The notes beneath the pieces were generated by a model. It did no database searches. It was not told the origin of the DNA and was given only the letters and a program-made list of their open reading frames with translations. This document shows positions 9,824-18,477 of a DNA stretch of 64,000 nt, piece after piece (within the stretch, counting starts at the first letter, position 1; each line of letters begins with the position of its first letter). Source of the stretch: Alphaproteobacteria bacterium (lineage in GTDB: Bacteria; Pseudomonadota; Alphaproteobacteria; UBA8366; Aestuariispiraceae). Location of the stretch: assembly GCA_024743195.1 (NCBI GenBank), contig JANSXE010000002.1, positions 186,001-250,000 of the forward strand. The letters run 5' to 3'. Position numbers and translations under genes: made by a program.

Positions 9824-10057
9824 GACGGGGGCGTCCTCGAACGGGGCCGGCGCGGGCCGGATCGCCGCGGCTATAGCAGGCGGAGCGCGCCGACGCCAGC
9901 CCGGGGCCGCCGCTCCGCGCAGCGAACCGAATACTTCCGCGCCGGGCGCGATCTCTTGCGATTTCTTGCAACGGTAAGCGAAGCGTCGCGCGTCTGTCAC
10001 AGACCGGGCCTATTGCTCGCCGCTGACGCTGGCGTTCGAACTTGCGAGGAAGCACCC

Positions 10058-10408
10058 ATGGCGGATATCGCTGCGCGAGAGACGCCCGGCCCGTTGGACG
10101 GCCCGTTGGAGGGCGCCTTGGAAGGGACCGCCCTGGACCGATTGATCGACGCGCTGGATCCCGGCCCCACGACAAGCGAGGATCGCGCCCAGATCGATCT
10201 GGTGAAGTTCGTGCTCGACCGGGTCGGCCTCGCCGTGCTGCGCGCCATGACGACCGGCGGCCCGACGGTCGTCGACGCGCCGGACGCGCAGACCGCGCGT
10301 CTGTTGCAGCGCGCGCTGGCGGAGACGTCGGAAAGCCGCCCCACCGACCGGCTGGTCACGGTGACCGCCGGGGGCGATGCGGACGGCCGGGCGGATCCCG
10401 CGAGATGA
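10058..10408 (+). CDS. Small protein of unknown function
   Basis: A 116-residue protein begins at ATG 10058, preceded by gcgagga at 10044-10050, a good ribosome binding site. After a repetitive start (GPLDGPLEGALEG, a 12-bp-type duplication), residues 25-80 look like an ordered helical domain (LDRLIDALDPG, QIDLVKFVLDRVGLAVLRAM). No family is recognised. Its stop overlaps the next start as ATGA at 10405-10408, so the two genes are probably co-translated. No signal peptide or membrane segment is seen. Confidence 0.55.
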   Translation: MADIAARETPGPLDGPLEGALEGTALDRLIDALDPGPTTSEDRAQIDLVKFVLDRVGLAVLRAMTTGGPTVVDAPDAQTARLLQRALAETSESRPTDRLVTVTAGGDADGRADPAR

Positions 10409-10602
10409 GCGTCCGTCCGGCCCCGCCGACCGAGGCCCGCGACGACGATGCGGCGGCCGACTGGGAGATCCAGCCCGCCCTGGACTGGGTCGACAATGCG
10501 TTCGGCGAGGTGGAGGCGGAGCTGTCCAGCTGGCGGCCGGTCGCGTGGCTCAAGGCCGCCTTCGCCCTGACGCCCGGCCTGCGCGGGGCCCGCGCGGGCT
10601 GA
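10405..10602 (+). CDS. Very small acidic protein coupled to the gene before it
   Basis: This 65-residue frame starts at an ATG overlapping the preceding stop (ATGA). It encodes an acidic N-terminus (EARDDDAAADWEIQ) and a Trp-containing helical segment (VDNAFGEVEAELSSWRPVAWLKAAFAL). The start is supported only by the overlap and by codon use that matches its neighbours. I recognise no family. A role with the 116-residue neighbour is inferred from coupling. Confidence 0.5.
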   Translation: MSVRPAPPTEARDDDAAADWEIQPALDWVDNAFGEVEAELSSWRPVAWLKAAFALTPGLRGARAG

Positions 10603-10691
10603 AGCCGGCCGCGGTCCCCGATACCGGCCGGGCGCCGGCTGCGCTTGCGCGCCGGCCGGCCTCCGCCGATAGTTGCATCCCATGAGAGACG

Positions 10692-11753
10692 ATGACGAGA
10701 CGGACGCGGCCGCCCCCCCCGGCTTCGGCGAAGAAGGCCGTCTGCCTCGCCCTGCAGGGCGGCGGCTCGCACGGCGCCTTCACCTGGGGCGTGCTGGACG
10801 AGATCCTGCGCGACGGGCGGATCGAGATCGAGGCGGTCTCCGGCGCGTCGGCCGGCGCGGTCAACGCCGTGCTGCTGGCCGACGGGCTGGCGGACGGCCA
10901 GCGCAGGGTCGACCGCGACCTGGCGCGCGACCGGCTCGCCGGCTTCTGGCGGGCGGTGGCGGACGCCGCGCGCTTCAGCCCGATCCAGCGCACGGTGATC
11001 GACCGGCTGATGGGCGACTGGTCGCTCGACCGCTCGCCGGGCTTCGCGCTGTTCGACCTGATGGGGCGGGTCGCCTCGCCCTATCTCTTCAATCCGCTGG
11101 ACCTGCACCCGCTGAAGCCGATCCTGGAGGACGGCGTCGATTTCGAGCGGGTGCAGCGCTGCCGCGGCTTCCGGCTGCATCTCTCGGCGACGAATGTGCG
11201 CACCGGCCGCATCGCGCTGTTCGAGCGCACCGCGGTCACGGCCGATCACGTGCTGGCCAGCGCCTGCCTGCCCTTCCTGTTCCAGGCGGTGGAGATCGCG
11301 GGCGAGGCCTATTGGGACGGCGGCTATATGGGCAATCCGGCTCTCTTCCCCTTTTTCCGGACCTGTTCGAGCGACGACGTGCTGATCGTCCAGATCAACC
11401 CGCTGGAGCGCCCGGACCTGCCGCGCACGGCGCGCGAGATCCAGGAGCGGCTGAACGAGATCACCTTCAACGCCAGCCTGATGCGGGAGTTCCGCGCCAT
11501 CGATTTCGTCACGCGCCTGCTGGAGGAGGGGCGGCTCGACCCGGTCCAGTACAAGCATGTGCTGATCCATATGATCACGGATTCGGAAGCGCTGGCCCCG
11601 CTCGGCGCGTCCTCGAAGCTGAATGCGGAGTGGGAGTTCCTGCTGCATCTGCGCGACGCCGGCCGCCGCGCCGCCGAAGGCTGGCTGGCCGCGCATTTCG
11701 ACGACCTCGGCGAACGCTCCACCGTCGACATCCGCGCCATCGTCGACGGCTAG
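10692..11753 (+). CDS. Patatin-like phospholipase
   Basis: This 353-residue protein has a patatin domain (Ser-Asp dyad acyl hydrolase acting on phospholipids). The oxyanion-hole loop is LQGGGSHGAF (residues 21-30), the nucleophile elbow is GASAG (51-55, S53), and the catalytic Asp is in DGGYMGNP (D209). No signal peptide or outer-membrane barrel is visible, so it is probably cytoplasmic or peripheral, unlike secreted ExoU or PlpD types. The C-terminal third (about 240-353) is helical with no recognisable extra domain. Start is ATG 10692; an out-of-frame ATG lies 10 bases upstream. Spacing on either side suggests a single-gene unit. Confidence 0.9.
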   Translation: MTRRTRPPPPASAKKAVCLALQGGGSHGAFTWGVLDEILRDGRIEIEAVSGASAGAVNAVLLADGLADGQRRVDRDLARDRLAGFWRAVADAARFSPIQRTVIDRLMGDWSLDRSPGFALFDLMGRVASPYLFNPLDLHPLKPILEDGVDFERVQRCRGFRLHLSATNVRTGRIALFERTAVTADHVLASACLPFLFQAVEIAGEAYWDGGYMGNPALFPFFRTCSSDDVLIVQINPLERPDLPRTAREIQERLNEITFNASLMREFRAIDFVTRLLEEGRLDPVQYKHVLIHMITDSEALAPLGASSKLNAEWEFLLHLRDAGRRAAEGWLAAHFDDLGERSTVDIRAIVDG

Positions 11754-11884
11754 GGCGGCGCATGCCCATCCAAACTTATCGGGTTTACCCAGGTTTATGA
11801 TCGGCTGAGGCCGCTTGCATCGCCGGACGCTTTCGGGGACGGTCCGTCGATCGGCGCCCCCCCGCGCAAGCCAGGAGTCCCCCC

Positions 11885-13105
11885 ATGAAGGTCCGCGATC
11901 TGGAACTCTTCGTCGTCGGCAATCCGCCGCCCGGCTTCGGCGGGCGCTATTTCCAGTTCGTCAAGCTGACGGCCGACGACGGGACCGTCGGCTATGGCGA
12001 GGTCTACGCCGCCGCCGTCGGGCCCCGGGCCATGACGGCCGTGATCGAGGACGTCTTCCAGCGCCACCTGGAGGGGGAGAGCCCGTTCGAGACCGAGCGC
12101 TTCGTGCGGAGCTGCTACGGCTCCGGCTTCACCCAGCGGCCCGACCCCACCGTGATGGGCGCGGCGAGCGGATTGGAGATGGCCTGCTGGGACCTGGTCG
12201 GCAAGGCGCTGGACCGGCCGGTGCGCGACTTGCTGGGCGGGACCGTGCACCGGGCGCTCAGGAGCTACACCTATCTCTATCCGAAGCCGGACCAGGACCC
12301 GGCGACCTTCTACGCCGACCCCGACGCCTCGGCCGACGCGGCGGCCGACTGGGTGCGCCAGGGCGTCACGGCGCTGAAGTTCGATCCCGCCGGCCCCTAC
12401 ACCCGCTTCGGCCCGCACCAGCCGGACATGGCGATCCTCGACCGCTCGGAAGCCTTCTGCCGGCGGGTGCGCGAGGCGGTGGGCGACAAGGCCGACCTGC
12501 TGTTCGGCACGCACGGGCAGTTCACGCCGTCGGGCGCGGCGCGGCTCGCCCGGCGCCTGGAGGCCTACGACCCGCTCTGGTTCGAGGAGCCGGTCCCGCC
12601 GGACGCGCCCGAAGCGATGGCCCAGGTCGCGCGCGCGACCTGCATTCCGATCGCGGCCGGCGAGCGGCTGACGACCAAGACCGAGTTCGCGCGCCTGCTG
12701 CGCCATGAGGCGGCCAACATCCTGCAGATGAATCTCGGCCGGGTCGGCGGGCTGCTGGAGGCGAAGAAGATCGCCGGCATGGCCGAGGCGCACCAGGCGC
12801 AGATCGCGCCGCATCTCTATTGCGGGCCGATTGTCGGCGCGGCGAACCTGCAGATCGCAGCGGCCAGCCCGAACTTCCTGATCCTCGAAGGAATCGGGCG
12901 CTGGGACGGCTTCCACGCCGACCTCCTCAAGACGCCGATCCGTTGGGAGGAGGGCTATGTGATCCCGCCCGACGCCCCGGGGCTCGGCGTCGAGTTGGAC
13001 GAGGCGGTCGCCCGCGCCCACCCTTACGACGGCGACAGGCTGCATCTCGAGATGCAGCCCGATCCCTTCGACACCCGCCGGACCGGTCTCTTCGCCGGGG
13101 GCTGA
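11885..13105 (+). CDS. Enolase-superfamily (mandelate racemase/muconate lactonizing) enzyme
   Basis: This 406-residue protein has the two-domain enolase-superfamily layout: a capping domain (1-125) and a modified TIM barrel. Barrel landmarks are LLFGTHGQF (205-213), LWFEEPVPPD (E234/E235), IAAGERLTT (E260) and APHLYCGP (H310). Its closest look is to galactonate-dehydratase-type sugar-acid dehydratases, suggesting abstraction of an alpha proton from a sugar acid. One oddity is that the usual first metal ligand (Asp two residues before the H of the D-x-H motif) appears to be G208. The substrate is not predictable. The gap before it (11754-11884) holds a small gggtttaccc hairpin but no recognisable operator. 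A kinase or transporter for a sugar-acid pathway is absent. Confidence 0.85.
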   Translation: MKVRDLELFVVGNPPPGFGGRYFQFVKLTADDGTVGYGEVYAAAVGPRAMTAVIEDVFQRHLEGESPFETERFVRSCYGSGFTQRPDPTVMGAASGLEMACWDLVGKALDRPVRDLLGGTVHRALRSYTYLYPKPDQDPATFYADPDASADAAADWVRQGVTALKFDPAGPYTRFGPHQPDMAILDRSEAFCRRVREAVGDKADLLFGTHGQFTPSGAARLARRLEAYDPLWFEEPVPPDAPEAMAQVARATCIPIAAGERLTTKTEFARLLRHEAANILQMNLGRVGGLLEAKKIAGMAEAHQAQIAPHLYCGPIVGAANLQIAAASPNFLILEGIGRWDGFHADLLKTPIRWEEGYVIPPDAPGLGVELDEAVARAHPYDGDRLHLEMQPDPFDTRRTGLFAGG

Positions 13106-13122
13106 GCGAGGCGCAGGCGCCC

Positions 13123-14082
13123 TTAGTCGCCGCCGCGCCGGGCCAGCGTCCAGTCGGCGATCTCCTCCAGCACGCGGGCCGCGTTCAGATCGCGCGTCAG
13201 CATGTGATGGCCGTCGGGATAGCGCCGGCGCTCGACCGCCGCAGGCAGGCGCGCGTCGAGGGCGGTCTGCGCGCGGGCGGGAATCAGCTCCTCCTTCTCG
13301 CCCCACAGCACGAGCGCCGGCGGGGGCAGACCCGCCGCCGCCGCATGGGCGCGGTCGCCGAGCCGGATCAGGCCCCAGACCGCGTCGAGCCGCGTCTCCT
13401 TGATGACCAGCGGATCCTGCGCCAGCGCCTTCAGCATCTCGAGATTGTCGCTGGGCCTGCGCTTCAGCCCACGGCCGGTCGCGGTCATCCAGGGGACCGT
13501 ATGGGCGGCGGTCCACAGCGCGGCGCGCTGCCACCAGGGGAAAGCCTCCCACTCGGCCGCCGCCGGGGCGGAGAGCACCGCGCCGTCGACTGCACGCCCG
13601 CCCCCGCCGCCCGGCCCCTCCCCCAAGGCCGCCAGCGCGACCGCGCCGCCCATGCTCTCCCCCAGCAGCACCAGCGGCGCGTCGGGCCAGCGTCGGCGCA
13701 CCAGATCGATCGCCGTGCGGGCGTCGCGCACCAGCGCCGCGTCGCCGTGCCACAGGCCGCGCCCCGCCGTCGCCCCGAAGCCGCGCTGGTCGTAGGCGAG
13801 CGTGAGCACGCCCCGCTCGGCCCAAACCGGCCCTGCGTTGGCGAGGAAGCCCGAATAGTCGTTGAAGCCGTGCAGGCCGAGGATCACGGCGCGGGGCGCC
13901 TCCTGCGGCCCCCACATGCGGTAGGGCAGCGCATAGCCGTCCGCCATGACGAAGGCGGTCGAACCGAAGGCGGGCGCTTGCGTCGTCGGACCCAGCCCCT
14001 CGACCCGGGGCGCGCAGGCGGCGAGCGCCGCCGCCAGCGCGAGAAACAGCGCCGGGAGGAGCCTAGGCCGCGCGGCTCGCAT
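13123..14082 (-). CDS. Lipoprotein alpha/beta hydrolase, monoacylglycerol lipase-like
   Basis: This 319-residue protein begins with a lipoprotein signal peptide (hydrophobic core ALFLALAAALAAC, lipobox LAAC, lipidated Cys about residue 22), so it should sit anchored at the membrane facing the periplasm. The alpha/beta hydrolase fold shows LGLHGFNDYSG (oxyanion), AYDQRGFGAT, and the nucleophile elbow GESMGG. A late DGHHML segment supplies the catalytic His. The pattern resembles lysophospholipases and monoacylglycerol lipases. Its 5' end overlaps the 3' end of the upstream ABC ATPase gene by 20 bp, so the two are probably coupled. It converges with the enolase-superfamily gene, 17 bp apart. 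Confidence 0.88.
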   Translation of the reverse strand: MRAARPRLLPALFLALAAALAACAPRVEGLGPTTQAPAFGSTAFVMADGYALPYRMWGPQEAPRAVILGLHGFNDYSGFLANAGPVWAERGVLTLAYDQRGFGATAGRGLWHGDAALVRDARTAIDLVRRRWPDAPLVLLGESMGGAVALAALGEGPGGGGGRAVDGAVLSAPAAAEWEAFPWWQRAALWTAAHTVPWMTATGRGLKRRPSDNLEMLKALAQDPLVIKETRLDAVWGLIRLGDRAHAAAAGLPPPALVLWGEKEELIPARAQTALDARLPAAVERRRYPDGHHMLTRDLNAARVLEEIADWTLARRGGD

Positions 14083-15103
14083 CGGCGTCGCGGGTGAGTT
14101 GGAGGAAAATGTCCTCCAGATCCGTCTCCTCGGTGGAGAGATCGATCAGCGTCAGCCCCGATTCGTAGAGCGCGCCCACGATCTCGCCCGCATGGGTGAC
14201 GGAGGGGCGATAGGCGATGACGAGTTGCGAGCCCACGCCGCCCTCGTCGCCAAAGGCCAGAGGCTCGATCTGCGGCTCGAAGCGGGCGAGCGTCTCCGGC
14301 GCGGCGTCGAGGCGCTCCCGGATCGTCAGTCGGAGCGTCTTGGCGTCGAGCCGGCCGAGCAGCGCGCTCTTGTCGTCATTCGCCACCACCCGGCCGTGAT
14401 TGATGATCGCGATGCGGTCGCAGAGCTCTTCCGCCTCCTCCAGATAATGGGTGGTCAGCAGAACCGTCGTGCCGCGCCGGTTCAGCTCGACCACATTCTC
14501 CCAGAGCTGCTGGCGCAGCTCGATGTCGACGCCGGCGGTCGGCTCGTCCAGCACCAGGACGGGCGGGCTGTGCACCATCGCCTTGCCGATCAGCAGGCGC
14601 CGGCGCATGCCGCCGGACAGCGTGCGGGCGTAGGCGCTGCGCTTGTCGGAAAGGCCGATGAGGGAGAGGATTTCCTCCGTGCGGCGCTCGCGCTTGGGCA
14701 CGCCGTAGAGGCCGGCCTGAACCTCCAGCAGCTCCTCCGGCGTGAAGAAGGGGTCGATGTTCAATTCCTGCGGCACCACCCCGATCGAGGCGCGGGCGAG
14801 CCGCGTCTCGGCGTCGATGTCGTGGTTCCAGACCTTGGCGGTCCCCTTGGTCTTGATGACGAGGCCGGCCAGGATGTTGATGAAGGTCGATTTTCCGGCG
14901 CCGTTGGGGCCGAGCAGGCCGAACAGGCTGCCGCGCGGGATCTGCAGATCCACATGGTCGAGCGCCAGCTTCTCCGCCTGCCCGCCGCTTCCGCGGTAGA
15001 TCTTGGTCAGGCCTTCGGCCTCCAGCGCGAAGTCCGGCGCGTCGCCAACGAAGTCGGAGCGGGAGTCGGAGAGCGCGTCCTGCGGGTCGGGGGCTGAGCT
15101 CAT
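14063..15103 (-). CDS. ABC transporter ATP-binding protein (YadG/CcmA-like exporter ATPase)
   Basis: The chosen start at 15103 gives 346 residues. Walker A is GPNGAGKST, the Q-loop region is VVPQELNID, the signature is LSGGMRRRLL, Walker B is VLVLDEPTAGVD and the H-loop is TTHYLEEAEEL. The ATPase type is that of ABC-2 exporters. A C-terminal extension after about residue 245 is usual for this subfamily. No permease gene lies next to it; instead it overlaps the lipoprotein hydrolase downstream. An ATG at 15187 could add 28 residues, but that part is Pro/Arg/Thr-rich and looks non-coding. What it transports cannot be told. Confidence 0.9.
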   Translation of the reverse strand: MSSAPDPQDALSDSRSDFVGDAPDFALEAEGLTKIYRGSGGQAEKLALDHVDLQIPRGSLFGLLGPNGAGKSTFINILAGLVIKTKGTAKVWNHDIDAETRLARASIGVVPQELNIDPFFTPEELLEVQAGLYGVPKRERRTEEILSLIGLSDKRSAYARTLSGGMRRRLLIGKAMVHSPPVLVLDEPTAGVDIELRQQLWENVVELNRRGTTVLLTTHYLEEAEELCDRIAIINHGRVVANDDKSALLGRLDAKTLRLTIRERLDAAPETLARFEPQIEPLAFGDEGGVGSQLVIAYRPSVTHAGEIVGALYESGLTLIDLSTEETDLEDIFLQLTRDADASRAA

Positions 15104-15303
15104 GAGCGGGGTCCGGATCCATGCGGTGGGCGCGGTGGTCGACCGCGCGACGGGGCGGTCGGGGCCGGGCGACGCGGGGCTTACCAAAGCCGGTCCGCTG
15201 GTTTACATAGAGGGCGGCGCGCGTCGGAGCAACCCGGCGATCGGGCGGTCCGCCCGCCGCGCGCCGGCCGTTCCTTGGATTTCGACGGGCTGGAGACGCC
15301 GCG

Positions 15304-15576
15304 ATGAAGACCCCCTCGCCCCCCCGTGATGCGCGTCCCGATGACGCGCCCGCCCATGACGCGCCCGCCCACGCCGCGCCCGCCCACGCCGCCGCCCATG
15401 ACGCCCCGGAGACGATCGAGGTGACGGAGACCCGGGTCTCCTGCGACGGCGGCGGCGGGGCGCTCGGCCATCCGAAGGTCTATCTCAACCTCTCCAAGGG
15501 GGGGTGGGTGGAGTGCCCCTATTGCGACCGGCGCTTCGTGCTGAAGGAGGGCGCGGCGCCCGCGGATTCGCATTGA
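15304..15576 (+). CDS. CHCC zinc-finger protein (NDUFS6-like domain)
   Basis: The last 50 of 90 residues form a zinc-binding CHCC domain: a Cys in VSCDGG, a His in LGHPKVYLNL, and a CPYC pair in WVECPYCDRRFVL. This resembles the C-terminal domain of mitochondrial complex I subunit NDUFS6/13 kDa and many small alphaproteobacterial proteins. The first 40 residues are a low-complexity His/Ala/Pro segment (DAPAHDAPAHAAPAHAAAH) made by a 15-bp tandem repeat. The stop TGA at 15574-15576 overlaps the polA ATG by one base, so translation of polA is probably coupled to it. A link with complex I is family knowledge, not visible here. Confidence 0.85.
   Translation: MKTPSPPRDARPDDAPAHDAPAHAAPAHAAAHDAPETIEVTETRVSCDGGGGALGHPKVYLNLSKGGWVECPYCDRRFVLKEGAAPADSH
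15343..15399 (+). repeat. 15-bp minisatellite in the CHCC protein N-terminus
   Basis: Nearly four 15-bp units (gacgcgcccgcccat and variants) encode repeated DAPAH/AAPAH. The frame is kept. The extra histidines precede a zinc-binding domain, but their placement may be coincidental. Confidence 0.75.
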
Positions 15577-18398
15577 TGCCGGCCGAGAGCGGCCAGGACG
15601 GCCCGCGCCACGTCTATCTGATCGACGGCTCCGGCTTCATCTTCCGGGCCTTCTTCGCGCTGCCGCCGATGAACCGGTCGGACGGGACGCCGACCAATGC
15701 GGTCTTCGGCTTCGCGCAGATGGTGCTGAAGCTGATCGAGGAGACGGACGCCGACCATGTCGCCGTCATCTTCGACGCCAAGCGCGAGAATTTCCGAAAC
15801 GATATCTATCCCGACTACAAGGGCCACCGCCCCGACGCGCCCGACGAGCTGATCCCCCAGTTCGGGCTGATCCGCGAGGCGACGGCCGCCTTCTCCTGCC
15901 CCGCGGTCGAGATGGAGGGCTACGAGGCCGACGATTTGATCGCGACCTACGCCAAGCAGGCGCTGGCCGAGGGCGCGGACGTCACCATCGTCTCCTCCGA
16001 CAAGGATCTGATGCAGCTCGTCCGGCCCGGCGTCTCGATGTGGGATCCGATGAAGAACCGCACCATCGGCGAGGCCGAGGTGGTGGAGAAGTTCGGCGTC
16101 GGCCCGGACAAGGTGGTGGACGTGCAGGCGCTGGCCGGCGATTCGACCGACAATGTGCCCGGCGTGCCCGGCATCGGGGTGAAGACGGCGGCGCAATTGA
16201 TCGAGGAGTACGGCGATCTGGAGACGCTGCTCGCCCGGGCCGAGGAGATCAAGCAGCCGAAGCGCCGCCAGACCCTGATCGACAACGCCGAGATGGCGCG
16301 GATCAGCCAGCAGCTCGTCCGCCTCAAGGACGATGTCGCGGTGGAGACGCCGCTCGCCGCGCTGAAGCGCCGGGAGATCGACCGGGAGCGCCTGCTCGCC
16401 TTCCTGAAGGAGAACGAGTTCAAGCGCCTGATCGCCCGCTTCGAGAGCGAGGCCGCCGACGAAGCCGGCGCCGCGCCGGAGGCGACGGCCCCGCCGCCGG
16501 CGCAGAGCGAATATCTGCCGGTCCAGACTCTCGACGCGCTCGACGCGTGGATCGCCGACGCGACGGCGGCCGGCCGCGTCGCCGTCGACACCGAGACGAC
16601 CGACCTCAACACCGCGCGGGCGAAGCTGGTCGGCGTGTCGCTGGCGGTCGAGCCGGGGCGTGCCTGCTACATCCCGCTGGCCCACCGCGAGCCCGGGACG
16701 AGCGACCTGTTCGGCGGCGGCGGCGGCGGCGGCGACGGCGGCGGCGGTTACGGCGGCGGCGGCGGATCGGCGGGCGCGCCGGAGCAGATTCCGATGGAGG
16801 CGGCGCTGGCGCGGCTCAAGCCCCTGCTGGAGGACCCGGCCGTCCTGAAGATCGGTCAGAACATCAAGTACGACCTCTCGATCCTCGCCAAGCACGGCGT
16901 GCGGGTCGCGCCGATCGACGACACGATGCTCCTGTCCTTCGTCGCGGAGGGCGGTCTGCACGGCCACGGCATGGACGAGCTCGCCGAGCTGCATCTGGGC
17001 CACACCCCGGTGAAGTACGCCGACGTCGCCGGCAAGGGGAAGGCGCAGGTGACCTTCGACCTGGTGCCGCTGGAGAGCGCCTGCCGCTACGCGGCCGAGG
17101 ACGCCGACATAACGCTGCGCCTGTGGCTCAAGCTGAAGCCGCTGGTGCTGGAGAAGCGGCTCGTCACGCTCTACGAGACGATCGAGCGGCCGCTCGTCCC
17201 GATCCTCGCCGCGATGGAGCAGGCGGGCGTTCTGGTCGACCGCACCGTGCTGGCCGGCCTGTCGCAGGATTTCGGCCAGCGCATCGCCGACCTGGAGGGC
17301 GAGATCCACGCCCTCGCCGGGACCGACTTCAATGTCGGCTCGCCCAAGCAGCTGGGCGAGGTGTTGTTCGAAAAGCTCGGCCTGCAGGGCGGCAAGAAGA
17401 CCAAGACGGGCGCCTTTTCGACCAATTCCGACGTGCTGGAGCCGCTGGCCGCCGACAACCCGATCGTGCAGAAGGTGCTGGACTGGCGCATGCTCTCGAA
17501 ACTGCGCAGCACCTACACCGACGCCTTGATCGAGGACGTCAACGCCGGCACCGGGCGCGTGCACACCAGCTACATGATGACCGGCGCGCAGACGGGCCGG
17601 CTCTCCTCCACCGACCCGAACCTGCAGAACATCCCCGTGCGCACGGAGGAGGGGCGCAAGATCCGCACCGCCTTCACCGCGCCGCCCGGTTCGGTGCTGG
17701 TCAGCCTCGACTATTCGCAGATCGAATTGCGGCTGGTCGCCCATATGGCGGAGATCGACGCCCTGCGCCAGGCCTTCCGCGACGGCCAGGACATCCACGC
17801 CGCAACGGCTTCGGAGGTGTTCGGCGTGCCGCTCGACCAGATGACGCCGGAAGTGCGCCGTCAGGCGAAGGCGATCAATTTCGGCATCATCTACGGCATC
17901 TCGCCCTTCGGGCTCGGGCGGCAGATCGGCGTCTCCACCTCGGAAGCCAAGGCCTATATCGAGACATACTTCGAGCGCTTCCCCGGCATCCGCGCCTATA
18001 TGGACGAGACCATCGCCTTCTGCCGCACCCACGGCTATGTGGAGACGCTGTTCGGCCGGCGCATCCATCTCTCCGACATCAAGTCGAAGAACCCGCAGGT
18101 GCGCGGCTACGCCGAGCGCCAGGCGATCAACGCGCCGGTCCAGGGCACGGCCGCCGACATCATCAAGCGCGCCATGATCCGAATCCCGCCCGTGCTGGCG
18201 CGGCCGGAGTTCGAGGGCGCGCGCCTGCTGCTGCAGGTGCATGACGAGCTGATCTTCGAGACGCCGGAGGAGACGGCCGACGCCCTGATCGAGGCGGTCC
18301 GCGACGCGATGGAGGGCGCGGCCGCACCGGTGGTCGCGCTCGCCGTCCCGCTCGTCGCCGACGCCGGCAAGGGCGCGACCTGGGCCGAGGCGCACTGA
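15576..18398 (+). CDS. polA: DNA polymerase I
   Basis: This 940-residue enzyme fills gaps and removes RNA primers. Three domains are intact: the 5'-3' exonuclease (residues 8-300, DGSGFIFRAFFAL, EMEGYEADDLIATYA, GDSTDNVPGVPGIG); the 3'-5' proofreading domain with its active acidic pair in VDTETTDL (D338, E340) and later GQNIKYD; and the family A polymerase domain with DYSQIELR (D712), RRQAKAINFGIIYG and VHDELIFE (D890). A Gly-rich insertion (residues 380-399) extends a surface loop of the proofreading domain. The ATG at 15576 overlaps the stop of the preceding zinc-finger gene. Confidence 0.97.
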   Translation: MPAESGQDGPRHVYLIDGSGFIFRAFFALPPMNRSDGTPTNAVFGFAQMVLKLIEETDADHVAVIFDAKRENFRNDIYPDYKGHRPDAPDELIPQFGLIREATAAFSCPAVEMEGYEADDLIATYAKQALAEGADVTIVSSDKDLMQLVRPGVSMWDPMKNRTIGEAEVVEKFGVGPDKVVDVQALAGDSTDNVPGVPGIGVKTAAQLIEEYGDLETLLARAEEIKQPKRRQTLIDNAEMARISQQLVRLKDDVAVETPLAALKRREIDRERLLAFLKENEFKRLIARFESEAADEAGAAPEATAPPPAQSEYLPVQTLDALDAWIADATAAGRVAVDTETTDLNTARAKLVGVSLAVEPGRACYIPLAHREPGTSDLFGGGGGGGDGGGGYGGGGGSAGAPEQIPMEAALARLKPLLEDPAVLKIGQNIKYDLSILAKHGVRVAPIDDTMLLSFVAEGGLHGHGMDELAELHLGHTPVKYADVAGKGKAQVTFDLVPLESACRYAAEDADITLRLWLKLKPLVLEKRLVTLYETIERPLVPILAAMEQAGVLVDRTVLAGLSQDFGQRIADLEGEIHALAGTDFNVGSPKQLGEVLFEKLGLQGGKKTKTGAFSTNSDVLEPLAADNPIVQKVLDWRMLSKLRSTYTDALIEDVNAGTGRVHTSYMMTGAQTGRLSSTDPNLQNIPVRTEEGRKIRTAFTAPPGSVLVSLDYSQIELRLVAHMAEIDALRQAFRDGQDIHAATASEVFGVPLDQMTPEVRRQAKAINFGIIYGISPFGLGRQIGVSTSEAKAYIETYFERFPGIRAYMDETIAFCRTHGYVETLFGRRIHLSDIKSKNPQVRGYAERQAINAPVQGTAADIIKRAMIRIPPVLARPEFEGARLLLQVHDELIFETPEETADALIEAVRDAMEGAAAPVVALAVPLVADAGKGATWAEAH

Positions 18399-18477
18399 GC
18401 CCTCCCGTCGCCCAACCATTGACGCGCGGCCTCAAGCCCGCGACGCTGGAACGCGTCGAGGTGACGGGGAGGCCGCC

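Noticed and set aside
15519-18419. Long open frame on the minus strand opposite polA
   Set aside because: PolA has all family motifs on the plus strand; the antisense frame has the composition of a shadow (Arg/His/Gln/Val rich) and no recognisable segment.
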